Part shown: positions 56,288 to 64,000 of the stretch, piece after piece
Layout of the letters: every line of letters begins with the position of its first letter
How positions within the stretch are numbered: the stretch's first letter is position 1
Origin: Bradyrhizobium cosmicum
GTDB lineage: Bacteria; Pseudomonadota; Alphaproteobacteria; Rhizobiales; Xanthobacteraceae
DNA length: 64,000 bases
Direction of reading: 5' to 3'
Assembly (NCBI RefSeq): GCF_007290395.2
Contig: NZ_CP041656.2
Span: forward strand, 2,790,001 to 2,854,000
Translations under genes and position numbers: made by a program
Notes under the pieces: generated by a model
Told to the model about the DNA's origin: nothing
The model's database searches: none
What the model saw: the letters and a program-made list of their open reading frames with translations, nothing else

Positions 56288-57643
56288 GCTGCCGGCGTCC
56301 TCGCCAATCCGCCGCGCCAGCGCCATCAGCACCACGAAGGTCGCCACCCACACCATCCGTGCGCCGTAGCGGTCGTGCGGGCCCGAGATCACGGCGCAGA
56401 TGAACGCGTTGCCGAGCAGCGCCAGCGTGACGGTCGCGGCCAGCAGCGTCAGATCGTCGAGCCGTCGGTACGCGAGTGAATGCGCGAGCAGGGCCAGCAG
56501 TCCCAGCATCGAGATCAGCGCGACGGGAACGTGCAGCCGGTTGATGGCGTCGAAGCTGAGCTCCCAGTGCTGCTGGCGCGCCGCGCGCATCGGTGCGGTC
56601 TGCGAAGGGATGTAACGCTCGATGATGCCGTAGGTGTGCGGAATCCACACGGTGGTGCCTTCGCCGGTTGCGACGTGCAGCAATTGCTGGCCCATCGCGC
56701 GCAAGGCTGCGCCGGCCTGCCACGCCGGATAGTCCTTGAGCGATTCAACGACGATGGTGCCCATCTCGTCGTTCAGCCCATCGAACCGGCCGAGCGTGTT
56801 GAACACGCTCTTGCCCCAGAGGAATTCGTCCGCAGTCGCCGGCAATTCGTTGCGATACGGGCAGAGCTTGAATGTTTCGCGCGGGCAGTGATCGCCAAGA
56901 AAGCGCGCGACGATGCCGTCCTGCATCATGCGGCCGAACGCGACGCCGGTGCCGCCGGGTGTCCAGGCCCATTTGCCCGACAGCGCGTGGTTCGCCGACA
57001 CCAGCATCAGGCCGCCAGCGACGATCGTCAGGCTCGCCTGCGCCAGTCCAGCAATCGGGAGACGACGCCCCAGCAACGGCCGCGCCATCCAGCCGGCAAC
57101 GCAGAGTCCGAACAGCACGCCGAGCGTGGCGCTATGCGTTGCGGCGGCAAAAGCGGTGAAGACGAACAGCGCAATTTTTTCGAGCCCCGAGGTCCGGCTT
57201 GCGCCGACGACCAGCAGGAATAGCGACAGAATCGAGAGCCCGGCAAAAATGTCGGTGAGCAGCATGCTGGCAAGCCAGGGCAGCGCGGTCGACAGGATGA
57301 GCAGCAGGCTGATCGCGACGAAGCGAAAGGTCTGCATCAAGCCGAGCACGCGCAAGGTGAGCTGCAACAGCCACAGCGTCGCTAGCGACTGGATGGCGAT
57401 GTTGATCCAGAAGCCGAAACTCTCGCCATAATGCAGATAGATGCCGAACACGGTGGAACGGCTGGGGACGAGATAACCCTCGTACCAGCGCGCCAGATAG
57501 CCGCCGGTATCCCATTGCAACAGGGGATAGCCGTTCCACAACGCCGGCGCGATCATGAGGAGGGGCAGGGCAACCGCCGCCACCCGCAGCCAGAGCGAAT
57601 CCGTGGCGTGGCTGCGCCGATGATCGGTGGTCGTTGTGGTCAA
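56273..57643 (-). CDS. Polytopic membrane protein, possible glycosyltransferase
   Basis: This protein of about 456 residues has about 10 membrane segments. The first outside loop (WNGYPLLQWDTGGYLARWYEGYLVPSRS) has the acidic DTGGYL pattern seen in several glycosyltransferase-like families, and the Cys-rich loop DHCPRETFKLCPYRN could hold a disulfide. The start is uncertain: TTG at the coordinate given follows CGGAGCGGA, and the open frame continues upstream to 57835 through a repeat element. No specific family is claimed. Confidence 0.65.
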   Translation of the reverse strand: MTTTTTDHRRSHATDSLWLRVAAVALPLLMIAPALWNGYPLLQWDTGGYLARWYEGYLVPSRSTVFGIYLHYGESFGFWINIAIQSLATLWLLQLTLRVLGLMQTFRFVAISLLLILSTALPWLASMLLTDIFAGLSILSLFLLVVGASRTSGLEKIALFVFTAFAAATHSATLGVLFGLCVAGWMARPLLGRRLPIAGLAQASLTIVAGGLMLVSANHALSGKWAWTPGGTGVAFGRMMQDGIVARFLGDHCPRETFKLCPYRNELPATADEFLWGKSVFNTLGRFDGLNDEMGTIVVESLKDYPAWQAGAALRAMGQQLLHVATGEGTTVWIPHTYGIIERYIPSQTAPMRAARQQHWELSFDAINRLHVPVALISMLGLLALLAHSLAYRRLDDLTLLAATVTLALLGNAFICAVISGPHDRYGARMVWVATFVVLMALARRIGEDAGSSPSA

Positions 57644-58010
57644 ATCCGCTCCGTCGTCTTCCGGACCATGTCTGCAATAGAGCGTTTTCGAGCGAAGTGG
57701 AAACCGGTTCGCGTGAAGAAAACGCGTCAAGAAAAGAAACCTGGAGCCAAGGGCTCCAGCCTTTGGCATGGAATTCACCAATAGTTTGAGGCCGCACGGC
57801 TTGAATTTGCCAAAACCCTGACCATTTTGAGCCAACCTTGCCGCTTGGGGGCTTCAGAAGAAACTATTGTTTTCAAGGCGTTGGCATGCTTTCGCGGGGC
57901 AAGGCACTGTTCACTCTCAGGCAAGCCCGTCAGGACTTTGTCGCCTAGACTGTGCTATAGAGCCCGCAAAACGAGCCCATTCGAAAAAGCAGATCCCAGA
58001 GAGAAAACCC
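57644..58010. other. Intergenic region with cysE promoter
   Basis: This space between the divergent membrane-protein gene and cysE contains a Bradyrhizobium-type repeat (listed separately) and a region ending CTGTGCTATAGAGCC about 55 bases before cysE. TTGTCGCC...CTATAG is a plausible sigma-70-like promoter for cysE with about 17 bases spacing. No small gene is supported. Confidence 0.5.
57679..57741. repeat. Dispersed repeat ('GAGCGTTTTCGAGCGAAGTGG' type)
   Basis: The phrase AGCGTTTTCGAGCGAAGTGG is followed by AAACCGGTTCGCGTGAAGAA and AACGCGTCAAGAA. This sequence is a well-known small dispersed element of Bradyrhizobium-type genomes; only one copy occurs in this window. Confidence 0.7.
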
Positions 58011-58835
58011 ATGGCAGTGCATCAGGTCAATCCGGGAGGAAAGCTCGCGTCCCTCGATCCGATCTGGGATCGGATCCGCGGCGAGGCGGAAGACATCGTC
58101 CACCGCGAGCCCGAGCTTGCGACCTTCATCTATTCGACGGTGCTGCATCACGGCCGCCTGGAAGATTCGGTGATCCATCGTGTCGCCGACCGGCTCGATC
58201 ACTCAGCGTTGTCGGGCGATCTGGTGCGCCAGACCTATGACGAGGCGCTGCGCGACGATCCCGATCTCGGCAATGCCTTCCGCGCCGATCTCGTCGCCGT
58301 CTACGATCGCGATCCCGCGACCTCGCGCTTCATCGATCCCTTGCTCTACTTCAAGGGCTTCCACGCGATCCAGACCCATCGCCTCGCGCACTGGCTCTGG
58401 CTGAAGGGCCGCAAGGATTTCGCGTATTATCTCCAGAGCCGCGCATCCGCGGTGTTCCAGACCGACATCAATCCCGCCGCGCGCATCGGCCGCGGCATCT
58501 TCCTCGACCACGCCACCGGATTCGTCTGCGGCGAGACGGCGGTGATCGAGGACGACGTCTCGATCCTGCACGGCGTCACGCTCGGCGGCACCGGCAAGGA
58601 GAACGAGGACCGTCATCCGAAGATTCGCCACGGCGTCCTGATCGGCGCCGGCGCGAAGATCCTCGGCAACATCGAGATCGGCCATTGCGCGCGCATCGCC
58701 GCGGGCTCTGTCGTGGTCAAGCCGGTGCCGCACAACGTCACCGTTGCCGGCGTGCCCGCCAAGATCGTCGGCGAAGCCGGCTGCGCCGAGCCGTCGCGCA
58801 CCATGGATCAGATGATCAACGCCACGGGACTCTAG
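58011..58835 (+). CDS. cysE: Serine O-acetyltransferase
   Basis: The 274-residue protein has an N-terminal helical domain (LASLDPIWDRIRGEAEDIV) and a left-handed beta-helix C-terminal domain with hexapeptide repeats (AARIGRGIFLDHATGFVCGETAVIEDDVSILHGVTLGGTGK, ILGNIEIGHCARIAAGSVVV). This is CysE, which acetylates serine with acetyl-CoA in cysteine synthesis. The catalytic His is in LDHATG and the Asp just before it. The start ATG lies behind GAGAG, 8 bases away. It stands alone. Confidence 0.97.
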   Translation: MAVHQVNPGGKLASLDPIWDRIRGEAEDIVHREPELATFIYSTVLHHGRLEDSVIHRVADRLDHSALSGDLVRQTYDEALRDDPDLGNAFRADLVAVYDRDPATSRFIDPLLYFKGFHAIQTHRLAHWLWLKGRKDFAYYLQSRASAVFQTDINPAARIGRGIFLDHATGFVCGETAVIEDDVSILHGVTLGGTGKENEDRHPKIRHGVLIGAGAKILGNIEIGHCARIAAGSVVVKPVPHNVTVAGVPAKIVGEAGCAEPSRTMDQMINATGL

Positions 58836-58972
58836 GGTGGGGCTTTGATCTCATGAGTTGAGGGTCGGATTCTCCGGCTCTTTTCGTCCCCAAATTGTTT
58901 GGCAATTCATGCTGGCGGTTCGTCGCGTCTCGTCCTAAAACGCGGCCAGCCAATTTCGATCGGAGACTTGCC

Positions 58973-59191
58973 GTGGACGTCAAAGAAGTCAGAAAGTTAG
59001 ATGCGTATCTGAAGCGCGTATTCGGCAATCCCAAGATCCGCGTCGTGCCGCGGCCGAAGAAGGATGATTCCGCCGAGGTCTATATCGGCGAGGAATTCAT
59101 CGGCGTGCTCTTCGTCGACGACGAGGACGATGATCGCTCGTTCCAGTTCCAGATGGCGATCCTCGAAGACGATCTCGTCGATCAGGAATAG
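58973..59191 (+). CDS. DUF3126 family protein
   Basis: This 72-residue acidic protein reads KEVRKLDAYLKRVFGNPKIRVVPRPKKDDSAEVYIGEEFIGVLFVDDEDDDRSFQFQMAILEDDL, matching the conserved alphaproteobacterial DUF3126 family. It has no membrane segment. The GTG start follows CGGAGAC closely; no ATG is placed better. Its function is not known. Confidence 0.85.
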   Translation: MDVKEVRKLDAYLKRVFGNPKIRVVPRPKKDDSAEVYIGEEFIGVLFVDDEDDDRSFQFQMAILEDDLVDQE

Positions 59192-59204
59192 TTGTTGCCC
59201 GTCA

Positions 59205-59282
59205 CCTCTCCCCGCTTGCGGGGAGAGGTCGAAATGCGCGCGTAGCGCGGATTTCGGGTGAGGGAGGCTCTCCGCGAGTCCG
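59205..59282. repeat. Palindromic intergenic repeat ('CCCCGCTTGCGGGG' type)
   Basis: CTCTCCCCGCTTGCGGGGAGAG is a hairpin followed by GTCGAAATGCGCGCGTAGCGC and GTGAGGGAGGC, ending CTCTCCGCGAGTCCGA. It matches the left part of the element near 23.28 kb. Confidence 0.75.
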
Positions 59283-59369
59283 ACTATCGCGGTCCCCGGC
59301 ACCTCTCGTGTCCTGGACGCGCTGCGTCCGGGAGCGCGCATCGAAGATCGAGGCGCGCTCTTTTCACAT

Positions 59370-59451
59370 CGTCATTGCGAGCGCAGCGAAGCAATCCAGG
59401 AATCTTTCCGCTGAGGGATTCTGGATTGCTTCGCTGCGCTCGCAATGGCGA
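59370..59451. repeat. Palindromic intergenic repeat ('CGTCATTGCGAG' type)
   Basis: CGTCATTGCGAGCGCAGCGAAGCAATCCAG pairs with CTGGATTGCTTCGCTGCGCTCGCAATGGCG around a short loop. It is the third copy of this family in the window. Confidence 0.85.
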
Positions 59452-59678
59452 GGGGCCTCCATGAGATCCCGCAAAGGAACGGCCGGGTGGTCAGCATGGA
59501 AGATGGCTGAGCGCATCGTTCAAACCGACTGCGCAAGGGTGACATCATGCACCTGTTTTGCCCGACGGGTCAAGCTCAAATTCGAAAAAGACGAAACGCG
59601 CAAAATACGAAGCCATGACAGAGGCCTGGCTACTGTGCATGGGGTTGTTTCGATCGCTTCTTCGGGAGACGCCGAGCG

Positions 59679-60386
59679 TCACCCCTTCGGCCCGCGCAAC
59701 TGCGCTGTCAGCCTGTCCATCGCGTTCGCCACATCCTGCCATTGCGACAGCCAGCTTCGCGGAAAGCGGAAGGTGAGGTCGGCGCCGCCGACGCGTCGAT
59801 CGGAGAGGCACATGCCCGGAGTGGCCGCATCGCGCGTGCAGCGCGCGGTGAGGGCAGGGTTTGCCGCGGAATAGAAATCCTCGCTGCCATAGGGCGTGTC
59901 GCTGCGGAACATCCGCATCGTCAGCCCGTCGGCGGGCATCGTTGCGGCCTGGTCGAAATAGCGTGGATAGATCGTGGCCGTGCGCTGCTCCGGCGCCAGC
60001 GCATCGTGATGCGCCGCGATCGACAGGAAGATGCGGTCGATCGGCTGCATCGTCGCGTCGACGCTGTCGGCGGTGACATGCTTCGGTGCGCCCGGCGGCT
60101 CCAACGAGGGATACAGGAAATCGAGGTCGATGCGCTCCTGCGGTCCGGAATGCCGCTGGATCTTCATCCGGATCGCGGCCGCCGGCAGGTTGAACAGCGT
60201 GCCGCCGACGCTGACCGGCAGCTTGTCCGGCGCGTTCGCGCCGCCCGCACCCCAGGTCGGCCACAGCAGGTAGGCGACGAGCGCGACCGCGCACACCGCG
60301 GCAGCGCCGCCGAGCACGATCGGGACGACGTGCGCCCGGGGGCGCGTCCTGGAGGACCGGGGAGAGGTTGCCGAAAACACCGTCAT
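59679..60386 (-). CDS. Membrane-anchored hypothetical protein
   Basis: The 235-residue protein has one membrane segment near the N-terminus (about 22-42, VVPIVLGGAAAVCAVALVAYLLWP) and an extracytoplasmic domain ending PRSWLSQWQDV. It has two Cys (TARCTRD, PGMCLSDRR) that could bridge. I recognise no family. The ATG at MTVFSATS is chosen; an ATG 60 bases upstream is possible. Confidence 0.7.
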   Translation of the reverse strand: MTVFSATSPRSSRTRPRAHVVPIVLGGAAAVCAVALVAYLLWPTWGAGGANAPDKLPVSVGGTLFNLPAAAIRMKIQRHSGPQERIDLDFLYPSLEPPGAPKHVTADSVDATMQPIDRIFLSIAAHHDALAPEQRTATIYPRYFDQAATMPADGLTMRMFRSDTPYGSEDFYSAANPALTARCTRDAATPGMCLSDRRVGGADLTFRFPRSWLSQWQDVANAMDRLTAQLRGPKG

Positions 60387-60606
60387 GAATTGCGCGAGCA
60401 GCCGGAGGTCGGCCGGTGGCCGACGAATCAGCGGCGAATATGCCACGCGGTGGCGATTTCGCGGAGCATTCCCGGCTCTCCGGCGCGCGGGAGGGTCCTG
60501 CGCTGACCGGGCGGCGGCGTTAACCTTCCCTTAAGGATAATGTAGCGTTAACCGGCACTATTTGTCACAGGAAGGCTCCGGCGTTGCGTAAGGGCGGACC
60601 GTTCCG

Positions 60607-60936
60607 ATGACACCCGAAGCTTTCAATACCCTCTTCTCGATCTGCATCGGTTTCGCGCTCGCGGGCGCGCTCGTGAACGGATACCAGGCGCTCGCACAGC
60701 GGCCCGCCGGGTTCGCCCTGTTGCAGGACGGCGTGGCGCCGAAGACCTTTGCCGCGGTTCCATTCCTGGTGTTCGCGGCGCCCTTCATCATCATGCGCAA
60801 CACGCTGCGGGGCATGCGGGTGGAAAGCCGCCGCGTGGAATTCGTGATGATGGCGACCGTCATCGCCGGCTTCTGGAGCATGATGAGCGGGACCTTCTTC
60901 CTGATGACGCTGCGCGCGACCGGCGTGCTGGGCTGA
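60607..60936 (+). CDS. Small integral membrane protein
   Basis: This 109-residue protein has about three membrane segments (residues 7-25, 47-63 and 80-100) with FNTLFSICIGFALAGALVNGYQAL at the N-terminus and basic residues between segments 2 and 3 (MRNTLRGMRVESRR), which sets the topology. The function is unknown; similar proteins appear to be conserved in relatives. The ATG start is 6 bases after GGCGGACC. It is the first gene rightward after the membrane-anchored hypothetical. Confidence 0.75.
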   Translation: MTPEAFNTLFSICIGFALAGALVNGYQALAQRPAGFALLQDGVAPKTFAAVPFLVFAAPFIIMRNTLRGMRVESRRVEFVMMATVIAGFWSMMSGTFFLMTLRATGVLG

Positions 60937-61014
60937 CGCGCGCATCCGGGCCGGGCCCTTTGCTTCAGGGCCACCGTTTCGCTATGGCTGGGGTCAAAAT
61001 GACAGGAGACCTCC

Positions 61015-61545
61015 ATGGCGATCTATGAGCTCGACGGGCAGGCGCCCGATCTTCCCGCCGACGGAAATTACTTCATCGCGGAGACCGCCACCGTGATCGG
61101 CCGCGTGCGCCTGAAACCGGGCGCGAGCGTCTGGTTCGGCGCGGTGCTGCGCGGCGACAATGAGTGGATCGAGATCGGCGAGGGCGCCAACGTGCAGGAC
61201 GGCTCGACCTGCCACACCGACCTCGGCTTTCCCATGGTGATCGGCAGGAACTGCACCGTCGGCCACAACGTCATCCTGCACGGTTGCACCATCGAGGAGG
61301 GCGCACTGATCGGCATGGGCTCGATCGTGATGAACGGCGCGAAAATCGGCCGCAACAGCATCGTCGGCGCCGGCTCCGTCATCACCGAGGGCAAGGAGTT
61401 TCCCGAGCGCTCCCTGATCATCGGCTCGCCCGCGCGCGTGATCCGCACGCTCGACGACGCACAGGTGCAGAAGATGGGAAGCGCGGCGAGGTTCTACGTC
61501 GCCAACGGTCCACGCTTCAAGAAGGGCCTGAAGCGGATCGGCTGA
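61015..61545 (+). CDS. Gamma-carbonic-anhydrase-like hexapeptide protein
   Basis: The 176-residue protein is a left-handed beta-helix with hexapeptide repeats (ATVIGRVRLKPGASVWFGAVLRGDNEWIEIGEGANVQDGS, then GRNCTVGHNVILHGCTIEEGALIGMGS). The three zinc His of gamma-carbonic anhydrases (one in CHTDLGF, two in VGHNVILHG) are present, so it may bind metal. Many such proteins (YrdA/CaiE-like) have no proved activity. Its ATG follows AGGAGAC. Confidence 0.9.
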   Translation: MAIYELDGQAPDLPADGNYFIAETATVIGRVRLKPGASVWFGAVLRGDNEWIEIGEGANVQDGSTCHTDLGFPMVIGRNCTVGHNVILHGCTIEEGALIGMGSIVMNGAKIGRNSIVGAGSVITEGKEFPERSLIIGSPARVIRTLDDAQVQKMGSAARFYVANGPRFKKGLKRIG

Positions 61546-61673
61546 GACGACCACGCCGCACCCGAGCCGGCGTCGTTGCGGTTCCGCACCGTAAGAATAC
61601 CGATCACAACTTTAAGTTCCTGCTAGCGCAAGCCTGCCTATGGTCGGTGTTTTCAACCAGGGGGAGCGGTGCG

Positions 61674-63371
61674 ATGAACGCTGCGGCGCCGGGATCCAGG
61701 CTCGAGGCCACATCCCGACTAGTGAAGAAGTTCGCTCGTTTCGCGCGCGGCACCGACACGCTGAGCGTTGCGGAGAAGGTCTACAGTATCGCCGGCTTTC
61801 TCGCGATCGTGACCACCTTCCTAATCGTGATGTCGATCCAGACGGTGCGGTTGCAGACGACGTATCGCCACATGTACGCGTCGTCCGCCGAGGCCGCGAT
61901 CAATGTCGGTCGCATCAACGCGCTGATCTACGCCGTCGTGATGGAATCGCGCGGCATCTACATGTCCGCCGATCGGGGCGCGATGAAGCCGTTCGCCGAC
62001 GGCCTGGAGCGTCGTAACCGCGAGCTCGCCGAGGCCGTCAAGGGCCTCGAGCGGACTGTCGACTATGACGATGCCGAGCAAGTCTCGAGCTTCCGGCAGC
62101 GCATCGCTCAGTTCATCGATTTTCGCCAGGAGCTGGTGCGACGCGGGCTGGAGATCAGCCCGGCGGCAGCGCGCGAGTGGGGCGACAATGACGCCAACCG
62201 GACGCTGCGGGCCAAGCTCAACGGCGATCTCGAGTCGCTCGTATGGATCTACGGGCAGCGTGCCCGCGAAGCGGACGACCTCGCCGACTCGAACCGCTAT
62301 GCCGCCGCCTATCTGTTCGTCCTCGGGCTCGCGTCCCTCGTTCTCGCGGGTCTGAACGTCGTCGTCATGCGGCGTTCGGTGGTCGGGGCGCTCGCCGAGA
62401 TCACGCTTGCGACCGACCGGATCGCGGACGGCGACGTCAGGAGCAAGGTGCCGCATCTGGGCCGCAACGACGAGATCGGGCGCCTTGCGCGCGCGGTCCA
62501 GCATTTTCGCGATGCGGTGGCGCGCATCTTCGAGCTCGAGGAGCTCGAACTCGGCACCGCGCAGGCGCGCGATGCGGCGATGACCGAGCGCGACAAGTTC
62601 AACGACAAGTACCAGGCCAAGAAGTGGCAGCTCTCCGCCGCGATCAACAGCATGCCGCAGGGCCTGATCATGCTCGATGGCAAGGCCAACGTGGTCGCGA
62701 TGAACGGCAACTACCGGCAGATCTACAATCTGCCCGAGACGATCCAGTCGGGATCGACGCTCGGCGAGATCCTGCAGCACCGCGTCAAGAGCGGTTTGTT
62801 CAGCGGCGACATCGCGGCATATCTCGCCGCCGTGCTCGCCCGGATCGCCAAGCGCGAGCCCGCCGCCTATGAGATCACCTTGAACGACGGCCGCACCATC
62901 AGGATCCACGAGCGTCCGATGGACGGCGGCGGCTGGGTGTCGGTCCAGGAGGACGTCACCGAACAGCGCCAGCGTCAGCGCATTCTCGAGCGGATGGAGC
63001 GTTTCCTCGCCACGATCATCGAGAACGTCACCGAGGGCATCATCGCCAAGGATGCGCGCAACCAGCGCTACGTCTTCGTCAACAGGGCGGCCGAGCAGAT
63101 GATCGGCATGTCGCGTGGCGAGATCATCGGCAAGACGGCGCGGGAATTGTTCTCCCCGGATGCGGCGGAATTGATCGAGCGGCGCGACCAGCAGCTCCTC
63201 GCGCAGAAGCAGCAACTCGAGCCGATCCTCGATACGATCGACAATCCGACTCGCGGTCGCCGCGTCATCTCCGCCCGCCGGATCCAGGTCGGCGGTGCCG
63301 GCGAAGAGTCCCACATGTTCGTGACCATGATCGAGGACCGGACCGGAAAAATCGAGGCGGTCGCAGCCTAG
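61674..63371 (+). CDS. HAMP-PAS sensor protein without a visible output domain
   Basis: The 565-residue protein has two membrane segments (about 39-60 and 205-225) flanking a periplasmic helical domain. The second segment is followed by a HAMP domain (LATDRIADGDVRSKVPHLGRNDEIGRLARAVQHFRD), a coiled coil and two PAS domains (INSMPQGLIMLDGKANVVAMN; IENVTEGIIAKDARNQRYVFVN). The protein ends after the second PAS with no kinase, GGDEF, EAL or methyl-accepting domain. The usual continuation may have been lost, or it acts through a partner. The ATG follows GGGGGAGCGGT. Confidence 0.85.
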   Translation: MNAAAPGSRLEATSRLVKKFARFARGTDTLSVAEKVYSIAGFLAIVTTFLIVMSIQTVRLQTTYRHMYASSAEAAINVGRINALIYAVVMESRGIYMSADRGAMKPFADGLERRNRELAEAVKGLERTVDYDDAEQVSSFRQRIAQFIDFRQELVRRGLEISPAAAREWGDNDANRTLRAKLNGDLESLVWIYGQRAREADDLADSNRYAAAYLFVLGLASLVLAGLNVVVMRRSVVGALAEITLATDRIADGDVRSKVPHLGRNDEIGRLARAVQHFRDAVARIFELEELELGTAQARDAAMTERDKFNDKYQAKKWQLSAAINSMPQGLIMLDGKANVVAMNGNYRQIYNLPETIQSGSTLGEILQHRVKSGLFSGDIAAYLAAVLARIAKREPAAYEITLNDGRTIRIHERPMDGGGWVSVQEDVTEQRQRQRILERMERFLATIIENVTEGIIAKDARNQRYVFVNRAAEQMIGMSRGEIIGKTARELFSPDAAELIERRDQQLLAQKQQLEPILDTIDNPTRGRRVISARRIQVGGAGEESHMFVTMIEDRTGKIEAVAA

Positions 63372-63386
63372 CCTCCGCGCGATGCG

Positions 63387-63551
63387 TCAGCTGCCCTCGG
63401 ATTCCTGCGCTTCAATTGCGCCCGCGACCTTTTCGTGGCCTGCGGACCACAGTGCATGCTCGTCGCTGCCGCTTGAATAGGGATTGGCCTCGGCCGGAAT
63501 GTTTTCGCGCGCGGCGCGTTCGCCCTCCGCAAAAGGATCGTGGTCGGTCAT
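63387..63551 (-). CDS. Small protein, RMF/CrpP-like
   Basis: This 54-residue protein reads MTDHDPFAEGERAARENIP, then NPYSSGSDEHALW and AGHEKVAG. The order G..A....I....NPY......W..G recalls the ribosome modulation factor (RMF)/CrpP family, whose core is CPY......W..G, though key Cys is Asn here. Its start overlaps the stop of the RHH-like gene by four bases (ATGA), so the pair is translationally coupled. Function by family analogy only: ribosome binding in stationary phase. Confidence 0.6.
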   Translation of the reverse strand: MTDHDPFAEGERAARENIPAEANPYSSGSDEHALWSAGHEKVAGAIEAQESEGS

Positions 63552-63778
63552 CGTGATCTGGCCTTTCTGGTTTTGGGACGCGCGGTCGTCTTGGCCGCTT
63601 CGCCGTCAAGCCTGGCGCTCTTGCGCAGGGCGTCCTTGAGATCGACGGGGATGCCGTGCTTCTTCAAGAGGTCGGCGAAGGCTTCGTCCGCGAGCTCCTG
63701 CAGCGTCCCCATCCTGTCGCGTCCCAATTGCTTCAGCTTGTCGAACGTGTCCTCGTCGAACGCGATCAGTTTACGCAT
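63548..63778 (-). CDS. Ribbon-helix-helix-like small protein
   Basis: The 76-residue protein opens MRKLIAFDEDTFDKLKQLGRDRMGTLQELADEAFADLLKKHG, a strand followed by two helices as in ribbon-helix-helix (CopG/Arc-type) DNA-binding proteins, and ends in a basic Lys/Arg tail (KTTARPKTRKARSR). The ATG chosen begins the strand; a longer frame upstream has no leader or RHH character. It may be a regulator of itself and the coupled downstream gene. Confidence 0.7.
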   Translation of the reverse strand: MRKLIAFDEDTFDKLKQLGRDRMGTLQELADEAFADLLKKHGIPVDLKDALRKSARLDGEAAKTTARPKTRKARSR

Positions 63779-63874
63779 GATCGTGCCAGCCTCCCTTTTC
63801 TCAAGCTGATGCAGCGGCATTTGTTCCGGAACCGGCCTGAGCCGCAGCGGTTGACTGCCAAAGGAGAATTTCCG

Positions 63875-64000
63875 ATGGCCAGTTCGGCTGCAACCGTTTC
63901 AACGAAGATATTGATCGTGATCCTCAGTCTTGCGGCGATGCCGGCGGTGTCGTTCGCGCAAGCGACCGGCGGCGCAGCCGGCTCGAGCGGATCGACCGGA
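63875..64000 (+). CDS. Secreted protein (partial, C-terminus off the window)
   Basis: Forty-two residues are visible: an N-terminal signal peptide (MASSAATVSTKILIVILSLAAMPAVSFAQ, cleavage near SFA-Q) followed by a Gly/Ser/Ala-rich start (ATGGAAGSSGSTG). The ATG is behind AAAGGAG, 8 bases away. It is divergent from the RHH-like gene. The function cannot be judged. Confidence 0.75.
   Translation, partial: MASSAATVSTKILIVILSLAAMPAVSFAQATGGAAGSSGSTG

Larger units (their letters stand above)
59192..59678. other. Repeat-rich intergenic region
   Basis: Between DUF3126 and the convergent membrane-anchored protein, most of the DNA consists of two palindromic repeats (listed separately) and a right-hand copy of the CTACTGTGCATGGGG arm seen near 16.26 kb. 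Open frames here have no ribosome binding sites or sensible composition. I see no gene. Confidence 0.6.

Noticed and set aside
61164..61673. In-frame extension upstream of the HAMP-PAS sensor
   Set aside because: It overlaps the gamma-carbonic-anhydrase-like gene in another frame; the true ATG at 61674 has a ribosome binding site and begins the recognisable protein.

Overview
The window is a high-GC chromosomal segment of an alphaproteobacterium, almost certainly Bradyrhizobium or a close relative in the Nitrobacteraceae. The evidence is gene content (Usg, DUF3126, the Anbu proteasome-homologue cluster, core-type MetE, a CIRCE plus RpoH-controlled groESL) and several families of palindromic intergenic repeats of a kind common in that genus. 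I saw no transposase, phage gene, CRISPR array or conjugation gene. It reads as ordinary chromosome with local operons.

Layout. 1-5.1 kb: an edge-truncated CHASE2 protein behind a FecR-domain protein that carries an EF-hand-like loop, a DUF2778 L,D-transpeptidase-like protein, an SDR and a secreted caspase-like peptidase. 5.2-7.4 kb: isochorismatase and GST genes divergent from a LysR regulator, with a perfect inverted repeat between them. 7.5-9.7 kb: two tandem type I signal peptidases, the second fused to a Yip1-like membrane domain. 9.8-12 kb: groES-groEL with a strong RpoH-type promoter overlapping into a CIRCE operator. 12.2-17 kb: usg, a cupin with a histone-H1-like tail, a NupC-type transporter, an MFS exporter and an SDR. 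17-21.8 kb: the Anbu cluster (circularly permuted ATP-grasp, alpha-E, transglutaminase, Anbu peptidase) with an AhpD-like gene inside it. 22-28.9 kb: cinA-like, gpt, a conserved hypothetical, core metE coupled to a tiny secreted protein, a GST, an HCCA-isomerase-like protein coupled to a quinone reductase, and an enoyl-CoA hydratase.

29-43.7 kb is a peptide and amide scavenging region. A dipeptide-type ABC transporter (two permeases plus a double ATPase) is followed on the same strand by an M81 peptidase, an M20 amidohydrolase and an amidase. Upstream lie a D-amino-acid dehydrogenase under a tandem glycine riboswitch, a second M20 peptidase, and two duplicated extracellular solute-binding proteins on the opposite strand. 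43.8-51.7 kb holds three polytopic glycosyltransferase-like proteins, a Bcr/CflA-type exporter, and a TetR regulator divergent from an enoyl-CoA hydratase. 51.9-64 kb has tRNA-Leu(UAA), a lipoprotein, an FAD monooxygenase with a zinc-finger protein, an alpha/beta hydrolase, cysE, DUF3126, a gamma-carbonic-anhydrase-like protein, a HAMP-PAS sensor with no output domain, and a small RHH/RMF-like gene pair at the right edge.

Most functional calls come from reading motifs by eye. No database search was possible. Start codons were chosen from ribosome binding sites and from where family homology begins, and several are uncertain as noted.
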